This document shows positions 57,344 to 64,000 of a stretch of 64,000 nt of DNA, in pieces. Origin of the DNA: Streptococcus sp. 116-D4 (GTDB lineage Bacteria > Bacillota > Bacilli > Lactobacillales > Streptococcaceae). The stretch covers positions 800,001 to 864,000 of the forward strand of contig NZ_AP021887.1 in NCBI RefSeq assembly GCF_009731465.1, read 5' to 3'. Numbering within the stretch: position 1 is the stretch's first letter; each line of letters starts with the position of its first letter. A program made the translations under genes and the position numbers. The notes beneath the pieces were generated by a model that saw only the letters and a list, made by a program, of their open reading frames with translations, had not been told where the DNA came from and did not search any database.

Positions 57344-57955
57344 ACTGCAATCAATCTGTTCTTGATTTTTTATCACTATGTGGCTCAGAATGCTAGTATC
57401 CCAGTAGCCTCTCATCTTTCTGATATGGAAGTAGGCAAGAAATATTATTCGGCAGATGGCCTGCATTTTGATGGTTTTAACCTTGAAACTCCCTTCCTTT
57501 TCAAAGACTTGACAGAGGCTACAAACTATAGTGCTGAAGACTTGGATAAGGTATTTAGTTTGTTAAATATTAATAATAGCCTCTTAGAAAATAAGGGAGC
57601 TACCTTTAAGGAAGCCGAAGAACATTACCATATCAATGCCCTTTACCTCCTTGCCCATAGTGCCTTAGAAAGCGACTGGGGACGTAGTAAGATTGCCAAA
57701 GATAAGAATAATTTCTTTGGAATTACAGCCTATGATACGGCACCTTACCTTTCTGCCAAAACATTTGATGATGTGGATAAGGGAATTTTAGGTGCAAGCA
57801 AGTGGATTAAGGAAAATTATATCGATAGGGGCAGAACTTTCCTTGGAAACAAGGCGTCTGGTATGAATGTGGAATATGCCTCAGACCCTTATTGGGGAGA
57901 AAAAATTGCTAGTGTGATGATGAAAATCAATGAGAAACTAGGTGAGAAAGATTAG
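57344..57955 (+). pseudogene. lytB: lytB remnant: GH73 catalytic domain only
   Basis: About 200 codons corresponding to the C-terminal catalytic domain of the choline-binding endo-beta-N-acetylglucosaminidase LytB, which separates daughter cells. The catalytic Glu region HSALESDWGRSKIAKDKNNFFGITAYD is intact and the reading frame is unbroken. The signal peptide, choline-binding repeats and SH3-like part that precede this domain in pneumococcal LytB are missing, and no ribosome site is present. The frame continues from the pyrDb TAA. A deletion of the 5' part is the simplest reading; the protein could not be exported as it stands. Confidence 0.85.
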
Positions 57956-57987
57956 TCCTATAATTGGATATGATTTGAGTATAAGCT

Positions 57988-58022
57988 AAAAATCCTGATT
58001 TTAAGTGAAATCAGGATTTTTT
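57988..58022. terminator. Bidirectional terminator between the lytB remnant and pavA
   Basis: aaatcctgattt/aaatcaggattt hairpin with A- and T-rich flanks, between convergent genes; the pavA stop lies inside it. Confidence 0.88.
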
Positions 58023-59666
58023 CATGGATGCGATTTTTTCTGGGTCTGGTGTGACACGGAGGGTCTTTTGTCCTGTATAGGTTACAAAACCGGGTTTTCC
58101 ACCAGTTGGTTTGTTGAGTTTCTTGACTTCAATCATATCTACTTGAACTAGATTTGATAAGCGACCTTGAGAGAAGAAGGCAGCTAGCTCGGCTGCGTCT
58201 GTCTTGACTTCATCAGATGGGTCAAGATTGCCTGAGATGACAACATGGCTTCCAGGGATGTCCTTGGCATGGAACCAAAGTTCCTCCTTGCGAGCCATTT
58301 TAAAGGTTAGTTCCTCGTTTTGCAGGTTATTGCGTCCGACATAGATGATGGTCTTGCCATCGCTCGCCAGATATTGTTCTGGTTTTTTGCGTTTTTGGAT
58401 TTTCTCCCGTTGCCTTCTGCGGATAAAGCCAGTTTGAATCAATTCTTCACGGATTTCAGCGATTTCCTCTAGCCCAGCTTGGTTGAGCACAGTTTCCACG
58501 CTTTCCAGATAGAGAATGGTTGCCTTGGTTTCTTCAATTAGTTCAGTCAAGTATTTGACAGCTTCTTTGAGTTTCTGGTAACGTTTAAAATAGCGTTGGG
58601 CATTCTGGTTGGGAGTCAGGGCCTTATCAAGCGCAATCGTGATAGGTTGGTTGGTGTAGTAGTTGTCCAAGGTAACCTGTTCTTGGTCATTAGGTACTTG
58701 GTGGAGGAAGGTTGTTAGCAATTCTCCTTTTTGGCGAAATTCTTCAGCATTGTCTGTCGCTAGTAACTCTTTTTCTTGTTTTTTTAGCTTATGTCGATTT
58801 TTCTGAAGTCCATTTTCAACACGGCGAATGAGTTCACTGGCTTGCTGTTTGACGCGGTCGCGCTCAGCCTTGTCCTTATAGAAGGTATCCAACAAATCAG
58901 AAAGACTGGCAAAAGGCTCTCCCACCTGATTTGCAAAAGGAACTGGACTGAAGGAAGTCTCAGTCAAGCAGGGCTTGGTTTCTTGATTGAAAAAGTTACG
59001 GAAAGTAGACAGTTTATCATGAACCAAAAGACTTTCCAGTTCGTTTGCCGTATCACGACCCAGACCTTGAAAGAGATTTTGAAGGTTTTTAGCTGTCGTT
59101 TCCTGTGTTTGCAGGATTTCAAAGAGCTTCTCATCCTTGATCGTAAAAGGATTGAGTGATTCCGTACTTGGCGGAGCGATATAGGTTGATCCAGGAAGTA
59201 AGGTACGGTAGCTATTTTGTGAAAAGCCAATGTGTTTAATGACTTCGAGGATTTTATGGCTACTTTTATCAACCAGTAGAATATTACTGTGTTTCCCCAT
59301 AATTTCGATAATCAAGGTGGCCTGAATATGGTCTCCAATCTCATTTTTATTGGAAACTGTCATTTCCACAATCCGGTCATTTTCCATCTGCTCAATTGAT
59401 TCAATCAGGGCACCCTGCAAATATTTTCTTAAAACCATGATAAAGGTAGAAGGTTGGGCTGGATTTTCAAAAGTCGATTGGGTCAGCTGAATGCGTCCAA
59501 AAACTGGGTGAGCAGAAAGGAGCAGGCGCTGACTTTGGCGATTGCTGCGGATTTGCAAGACCAACTCTTGTTCAAAAGGTTGATTGATTTTCTGAATGCG
59601 ACCATTCACTAACTCTCTTCGCAATTCTTTAACCATGTGGTGTAAAAAAAATCCGTCAAATGACAT
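58011..59666 (-). CDS. pavA: Fibronectin-binding protein PavA (Rqc2/NFACT family)
   Basis: A 551-residue FbpA/NFACT-domain protein. The N-terminal NFACT-N domain starts MSFDGFFLHHMVKELRR; long helices (about 275-330 and 400-440) form a coiled coil; the C-terminal NFACT-R domain holds LWFHAKDIPGSHVVI. PavA is a surface fibronectin-binding virulence protein without a signal peptide; its family relatives work in ribosome quality control (alanine tailing). The start at 59666 has aaggaga upstream. It is alone on the minus strand. Confidence 0.93.
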   Translation of the reverse strand: MSFDGFFLHHMVKELRRELVNGRIQKINQPFEQELVLQIRSNRQSQRLLLSAHPVFGRIQLTQSTFENPAQPSTFIMVLRKYLQGALIESIEQMENDRIVEMTVSNKNEIGDHIQATLIIEIMGKHSNILLVDKSSHKILEVIKHIGFSQNSYRTLLPGSTYIAPPSTESLNPFTIKDEKLFEILQTQETTAKNLQNLFQGLGRDTANELESLLVHDKLSTFRNFFNQETKPCLTETSFSPVPFANQVGEPFASLSDLLDTFYKDKAERDRVKQQASELIRRVENGLQKNRHKLKKQEKELLATDNAEEFRQKGELLTTFLHQVPNDQEQVTLDNYYTNQPITIALDKALTPNQNAQRYFKRYQKLKEAVKYLTELIEETKATILYLESVETVLNQAGLEEIAEIREELIQTGFIRRRQREKIQKRKKPEQYLASDGKTIIYVGRNNLQNEELTFKMARKEELWFHAKDIPGSHVVISGNLDPSDEVKTDAAELAAFFSQGRLSNLVQVDMIEVKKLNKPTGGKPGFVTYTGQKTLRVTPDPEKIASMKKS

Positions 59667-59770
59667 CGTTCTCTCCTTGTGATTGTATTCCATAGTATTA
59701 TATCAAAAAGGTAGAATAAAATCATGGAAATGTGGTATAATAAAGCCAAGTAAAGAGAAACGAGAAGCAC

Positions 59771-60268
59771 ATGTATATTGAAATGGTAGATGAAACTGGT
59801 CAAGTTTCACAAGAAATCTTGCAACAAACCCAAGAAATTTTGGAATTTGCATCCCAAAAATTAGGAAAAGAAGACAAGGAGATGGCAGTCACTTTTGTGA
59901 CTAATGAGCGTAGTCATGAACTCAATCTGGAGTACCGTGATACGGACCGTCCGACAGATGTTATCAGTCTTGAATATAAACCAGAGTTGGAAATTGCCTT
60001 TGACGAGGAAGATTTGCTTGAAAATCCGGAATTGGCAGAGATGATGTCTGAGTTTGATACCTATATTGGGGAACTATTCATCTCTATTGATAAGGCACAT
60101 GAGCAGGCTGAGGAATATGGTCACAGCTTTGAGCGTGAGATGGGCTTCTTGGCAGTACACGGCTTTTTACATATCAACGGCTATGATCACTACACTCCGG
60201 AAGAAGAAGAGGAGATGTTCGGTTTACAAGAAGAAATTTTGACAGCCTATGGACTCACAAGACAATAA
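59771..60268 (+). CDS. ybeY: Endoribonuclease YbeY
   Basis: A 165-residue metal-dependent RNase for 16S rRNA maturation and RNA quality control. The [11 protein letters not shown] motif (HxxxHxxGxDH) is the metal site. The ribosome site is agaagc-like and weak. It overlaps dgkA by 20 nt. Confidence 0.96.
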   Translation: MYIEMVDETGQVSQEILQQTQEILEFASQKLGKEDKEMAVTFVTNERSHELNLEYRDTDRPTDVISLEYKPELEIAFDEEDLLENPELAEMMSEFDTYIGELFISIDKAHEQAEEYGHSFEREMGFLAVHGFLHINGYDHYTPEEEEEMFGLQEEILTAYGLTRQ

Positions 60269-60644
60269 ACGAAAATGGAAAAATCGTGACCTGATATCCA
60301 GTTTAGAATTTGCTCTCACAGGAATTTTTACTGCCATCAAGGAAGAACGCAATATGCGAAAACATGCAGTAACGGCTCTTGTAGTTATTCTTGCAGGTTT
60401 TGTTTTTCAGGTGTCACGAATCGAATGGCTCTTTCTCCTATTGAGCATTTTCTTGGTAGTAGCTTTTGAAATTATCAATTCTGCTATCGAAAATGTGGTG
60501 GATTTGGCCAGTCACTATCACTTTTCCATGCTGGCTAAAAATGCCAAGGATATGGCAGCTGGCGCGGTATTAGTAGTCTCTCTTTTCGCAGCCTTAACAG
60601 GCGCATTGATTTTTCTCCCACGAATCTGGGATTTATTATTTTAA
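60249..60644 (+). CDS. dgkA: Diacylglycerol/undecaprenol kinase DgkA
   Basis: A 131-residue membrane kinase with three hydrophobic helices and the catalytic motif [13 protein letters not shown]. In Gram-positives the preferred substrate is undecaprenol, recycling the cell wall carrier lipid. It sits between ybeY and era, the standard Firmicute order. Confidence 0.94.
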   Translation: MDSQDNKRKWKNRDLISSLEFALTGIFTAIKEERNMRKHAVTALVVILAGFVFQVSRIEWLFLLLSIFLVVAFEIINSAIENVVDLASHYHFSMLAKNAKDMAAGAVLVVSLFAALTGALIFLPRIWDLLF

Positions 60645-60660
60645 ACAGTAAGAGGAAATT

Positions 60661-61560
60661 ATGACATTTAAATCAGGCTTTGTAGCCATTTTAGGACGTC
60701 CCAATGTTGGGAAGTCAACCTTTTTAAACCACGTCATGGGGCAAAAGATTGCCATCATGAGTGACAAGGCGCAGACAACGCGCAACAAAATCATGGGAAT
60801 TTACACGACTGATAAGGAGCAAATTGTCTTTATCGATACCCCAGGGATTCACAAGCCTAAAACGGCCCTTGGAGATTTCATGGTGGAATCTGCCTATAGC
60901 ACCCTTCGCGAAGTGGATACCGTTCTTTTTATGGTGCCTGCTGATGAAGCGCGTGGTAAGGGGGACGATATGATTATCGAGCGTCTCAGGGCAGCCAAGG
61001 TTCCTGTGATTTTAGTGGTAAATAAAATCGATAAGGTTCACCCAGACCAGCTTTTGTCTCAGATTGATGATTTCCGTAATCAAATGGACTTTAAGGAAAT
61101 CGTTCCAATCTCAGCTCTTCAAGGGAATAACGTTTCTCATCTAGTGGATATTTTGAGTGAAAATCTGGATGAAGGATTCCAGTATTTCCCGTCTGATCAA
61201 ATCACAGACCATCCAGAGCGTTTCTTGGTTTCAGAAATGGTACGCGAGAAAGTCTTGCACCTAACGCGTGAAGAGATTCCGCATTCTGTAGCAGTAGTTG
61301 TGGATTCTATGAAGCGAGATGAAGAGACAGACAAGGTTCACATCCGTGCAACGATTATGGTGGAGCGGGATAGTCAGAAAGGGATTATCATCGGTAAAGG
61401 TGGCGCCATGCTTAAGAAAATCGGTAGCATGGCCCGTCGTGATATCGAACTCATGCTAGGAGACAAGGTCTTCCTAGAAACATGGGTCAAGGTCAAGAAA
61501 AACTGGCGCGATAAAAAGCTAGATTTGGCTGACTTTGGCTATAATAAAAAAGAATACTAA
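60661..61560 (+). CDS. era: GTPase Era
   Basis: A 299-residue GTPase for 16S rRNA processing and 30S assembly. G1 is [10 protein letters not shown]3 is DTPGIH, G4 is NKID, and the C-terminal KH domain includes GIIIGKGG. It starts 16 nt after dgkA. Confidence 0.98.
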   Translation: MTFKSGFVAILGRPNVGKSTFLNHVMGQKIAIMSDKAQTTRNKIMGIYTTDKEQIVFIDTPGIHKPKTALGDFMVESAYSTLREVDTVLFMVPADEARGKGDDMIIERLRAAKVPVILVVNKIDKVHPDQLLSQIDDFRNQMDFKEIVPISALQGNNVSHLVDILSENLDEGFQYFPSDQITDHPERFLVSEMVREKVLHLTREEIPHSVAVVVDSMKRDEETDKVHIRATIMVERDSQKGIIIGKGGAMLKKIGSMARRDIELMLGDKVFLETWVKVKKNWRDKKLDLADFGYNKKEY

Positions 61561-61608
61561 GTAGAGGTGGGCTCATGCCTGCTTCTTGTTTTTACAGAAG
61601 GAGGACTT

Positions 61609-62433
61609 ATGCCTGAATTACCTGAGGTTGAAACCGTTCGTCGTGGCTTAGAAAAATTGATTCTAGGAAAGAAGATTTCAAGTATAGAAATTCGCTATCC
61701 CAAAATGATTAAAACGGACTTGGACGAGTTTCAAAAGGAAGTGCCTGGTCAAGTTGTTGAGTCAATGGGACGTCGTGGCAAATATTTGCTTTTCTACTTG
61801 ACAGACAAGGTTTTGATTTCCCATCTGCGGATGGAGGGCAAGTATTTTTACTATCCAGATCAGGTTCCTGAACGTAAACATGCCCATGTTTTCTTCCAGT
61901 TTGAGGATGGTGGGACTCTGGTTTACGAGGATGTCCGTAAGTTTGGAACTATGGAGTTACTTGCTCCGGAGCTTTTAGAAGCCTACTTTATTTCTAAAAA
62001 ATTAGGGCCTGAACCTACAGAACAGGACTTTGATTTACAGGTCTTTCAAGCTGCTCTAACCAAGTCCAAAAAGCCTATCAAATCTCATCTCCTAGACCAG
62101 ACCTTAGTAGCTGGACTTGGCAATATCTATGTGGATGAGGTTCTCTGGCGAGCTCAGGTTCATCCGGCTAGACCTTCCCAGACTTTGACAGCAGAAGAAG
62201 CGACTGCCATTCATGACCAAACCATTGCTGTTTTGAGCCAGGCTGTTGAAAAAGGTGGTTCCACCATTCGAACCTATACCAATGCCTTTGGGGAAGATGG
62301 AACCATGCAGGACTTTCATCAGGTCTATGACAAGGCTGGTCAAGAATGTTCACGTTGTGGAACTGTGATTGAGAAAATCCAGCTAGGCGGACGAGGCACC
62401 CATTTTTGTCCAAACTGTCAAAGGAGGGGCTAA
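61609..62433 (+). CDS. mutM: Formamidopyrimidine-DNA glycosylase
   Basis: A 274-residue base-excision enzyme removing 8-oxoguanine and ring-opened purines. The mature N terminus PELPEVETV supplies the catalytic Pro2-Glu3, and a C-terminal zinc finger (CSRCG...CPNC) is intact. I chose the ATG at 61609 (ribosome site ggagga), because Pro2 must follow Met. It overlaps the coaE start (TAATG). Confidence 0.97.
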   Translation: MPELPEVETVRRGLEKLILGKKISSIEIRYPKMIKTDLDEFQKEVPGQVVESMGRRGKYLLFYLTDKVLISHLRMEGKYFYYPDQVPERKHAHVFFQFEDGGTLVYEDVRKFGTMELLAPELLEAYFISKKLGPEPTEQDFDLQVFQAALTKSKKPIKSHLLDQTLVAGLGNIYVDEVLWRAQVHPARPSQTLTAEEATAIHDQTIAVLSQAVEKGGSTIRTYTNAFGEDGTMQDFHQVYDKAGQECSRCGTVIEKIQLGGRGTHFCPNCQRRG

Positions 62434-63038
62434 TGGGAAAAATCATCGGAATCACAGGAGGAATTGCCTCTGGTAAGTCAACCGTGACAAATTTTCTAAG
62501 AAAGCAAGGCTTTCAAGTAGTGGATGCTGACGCTCTTGTCCACCAACTACAGAAACCTGGTGGTCGTCTGTTTGAGGCTCTAGTCCAGCATTTTGGACAA
62601 GAAATTATCCTTGAAAATGGAGAACTCAATCGCCCTCTCCTAGCTAGTCTTATCTTTTCAAATCCTGAAGAGAGAGAATGGTCTAAGAGAATTCAAGGAG
62701 AGATTATTCGTGAGGAACTATCTACATTAAGAGACCAGTTGGCTCAGACAGAAGAGATTTTCTTCATGGATATTCCCCTACTTTTTGAGCAGGACTACAG
62801 TGCTTGGTTTGATAAGACTTGGTTGGTCTATGTGGATCGAGATGTCCAAGTAGAACGTCTAATGAAAAGAGACCACTTGTCCAAAGATGAAGCTGAGTCC
62901 CGTCTGGCGGCCCAGTGGTCTTTAGAAGAAAAGAAAAGTTTGGCCAGCCATATTCTTGATAATAATGGCAATCAGAACCAGCTTCTTAGTCAAGTGCATA
63001 TCCTTCTCAAGGGAGGTAGGCAAGATGACAGAGGTTAA
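62433..63038 (+). CDS. coaE: Dephospho-CoA kinase
   Basis: A 201-residue P-loop kinase for the last step of coenzyme A synthesis. The P-loop is GGIASGKST and DADALVHQL follows. Its start overlaps the mutM stop, and its end overlaps the pmrA start by 14 nt. Confidence 0.96.
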   Translation: MGKIIGITGGIASGKSTVTNFLRKQGFQVVDADALVHQLQKPGGRLFEALVQHFGQEIILENGELNRPLLASLIFSNPEEREWSKRIQGEIIREELSTLRDQLAQTEEIFFMDIPLLFEQDYSAWFDKTWLVYVDRDVQVERLMKRDHLSKDEAESRLAAQWSLEEKKSLASHILDNNGNQNQLLSQVHILLKGGRQDDRG

Positions 63039-64000
63039 CTGGAAGGATAATCTGCGCATTGCCTGGTTTGGTAATTTTCTGACAGGAGCTAGTATTTCTT
63101 TGGTTGTGCCATTTATGCCTATCTTTGTAGAAAATCTGGGTGTAAGGAGTGATCAAGCTGCTTTTTATGCAGGTTTAGCCATTTCTGTCTCTGCTATTTC
63201 TGCGGCAATTTTCTCTCCTATCTGGGGTATTCTTGCTGACAAATACGGTCGAAAGCCCATGATGATTCGAGCAGGCATGGCAATGACCATTACTATGGGA
63301 GGCTTGGCTTTTGTCCCAAATATTTATTGGTTAATCTTTCTTCGTTTATTAAACGGTGTATTTGCAGGATTTGTTCCTAATGCAACTGCCTTGATAGCCA
63401 GTCAGGTTCCCAAGGAGAAATCAGGCTCTGCTCTCGGGACTTTGTCTACTGGGGTAGTTGCAGGCACTCTAACTGGTCCCTTTATCGGTGGCTTTATTGC
63501 AGAATTATTTGGCATCCGTACTGTTTTCTTACTGGTTGGTAGTTTTCTGTTTTTAGCTGCTGTTTTGACTATTTGCTTTATCAAGGAAGATTTTCAACCA
63601 GTAGCCAAGGAAAAGGCCATCCCAACAAAGGAATTATTTACATCAGTTAACTATCCCTATCTTTTGGTCAACCTCTTTCTGACCAGTTTTGTCATCCAAT
63701 TTTCAGCCCAATCAATCGGCCCTATCTTAGCTCTGTATGTGCGCGACTTAGGCCAGACAGAGAATCTTCTCTTTGTATCTGGTTTGATTGTGTCTAGTAT
63801 GGGCTTTTCCAGCATGATGAGTGCAGGAGTCATGGGCAAGCTAGGTGACAAGGTGGGCAACCATCGTCTTTTAGTTGTAGCCCAATTTTATTCAGTCATC
63901 GTCTATCTCCTCTGTGCCAATGCCTCTAGCCCCCTTCAACTAGGGCTCTATCGATTTCTCTTTGGCTTGGGAACCGGTGCCTTGATTCCCGGAGTTAATG
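63025..64000 (+). CDS. pmrA: MFS multidrug efflux transporter PmrA, 5' part
   Basis: The first 325 codons of a major facilitator transporter that runs off the window end. The ribosome site is gggagg and the start is at 63025 (MTEVNWKDNLRI). The conserved loop GILADKYGRKPMM (motif A) is present between helices 2 and 3, with at least nine hydrophobic segments so far. Position after mutM-coaE matches pneumococcal pmrA, a fluoroquinolone and dye efflux pump. The C-terminal helices are not visible. Confidence 0.88.
   Translation, partial: MTEVNWKDNLRIAWFGNFLTGASISLVVPFMPIFVENLGVRSDQAAFYAGLAISVSAISAAIFSPIWGILADKYGRKPMMIRAGMAMTITMGGLAFVPNIYWLIFLRLLNGVFAGFVPNATALIASQVPKEKSGSALGTLSTGVVAGTLTGPFIGGFIAELFGIRTVFLLVGSFLFLAAVLTICFIKEDFQPVAKEKAIPTKELFTSVNYPYLLVNLFLTSFVIQFSAQSIGPILALYVRDLGQTENLLFVSGLIVSSMGFSSMMSAGVMGKLGDKVGNHRLLVVAQFYSVIVYLLCANASSPLQLGLYRFLFGLGTGALIPGVN

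Overview
The window is chromosomal DNA from a mitis-group Streptococcus, closest in gene content to S. mitis, S. oralis, S. pseudopneumoniae and S. pneumoniae. The evidence is two BOX elements, a choline-binding phosphorylcholine esterase (Pce/CbpE), a ComX cin-box before comEA, an ISL3/IS1167-type insertion sequence, and blocks of gene order familiar from the pneumococcus (parE-parC-ilvE, rpsA to suf, lspA-rluD-pce-proBAC, tmk to coaE). Several features argue against a typical S. pneumoniae: ParC has Gly52 and Asp91, an extra cassette lies between parE and parC, lytB is reduced to its catalytic domain, and tuf, the helicase block and rplU-rpmA sit between blocks that are apart in reference pneumococci. 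The species call is inference from remembered gene order.

Layout. 1-5.5 kb: topoisomerase IV genes parE (3' part) and parC, separated by a DUF1232 gene, an ANT(6)-like nucleotidyltransferase, a RelA/SpoT-domain gene and a non-coding stretch with a 44-bp direct repeat. 5.6-13 kb: ilvE, an orphan oligopeptide-binding lipoprotein, tRNA-Tyr and tRNA-Gln, rpsA, a free-methionine-sulfoxide reductase, dnaX and a small membrane gene. 13-18.7 kb: the SUF iron-sulfur operon (sufCDSUB) with a BOX element at each end and an 11-bp inverted repeat before sufC. 18.8-26.9 kb: dacA, a PerM-like membrane protein, tuf, a two-gene locus for an unknown secreted protein, a DEAD-box helicase, an oxidoreductase and a DUF1275 protein. 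27-33 kb: L21 leader, rplU-prp-rpmA, a lipoprotein, a LysR regulator, lspA-rluD-pce. 33-49.8 kb: proline synthesis, DNA replication and ribosome housekeeping genes, phoH, alanine dehydrogenase, and the competence operon comEA-comEC. 49.9-53.5 kb: a Tyr-rich secreted peptide with an ABC transporter, then an IS1167-type element in the terminator region. 53.5-64 kb: infC-rpmI-rplT behind an L20-type leader, gloA, the PyrR-controlled pyrK-pyrDb, the lytB remnant, pavA, then ybeY-dgkA-era-mutM-coaE and a 3'-truncated pmrA-like efflux gene.

Most of the window is core metabolism in tight operons with 4-17 nt overlaps. Three accessory loci have no function I can name and are the best places for something new: (1) the ANT(6)-like plus RelA/SpoT-domain pair between parE and parC; (2) the Tyr-rich, Cys-free secreted peptide with a dedicated ABC transporter; (3) the 191-residue secreted protein with a 71-residue two-helix membrane partner. 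Loci 2 and 3 share a promoter design in which a cre-like palindrome sits just downstream of the -10 box, suggesting shared catabolite control.
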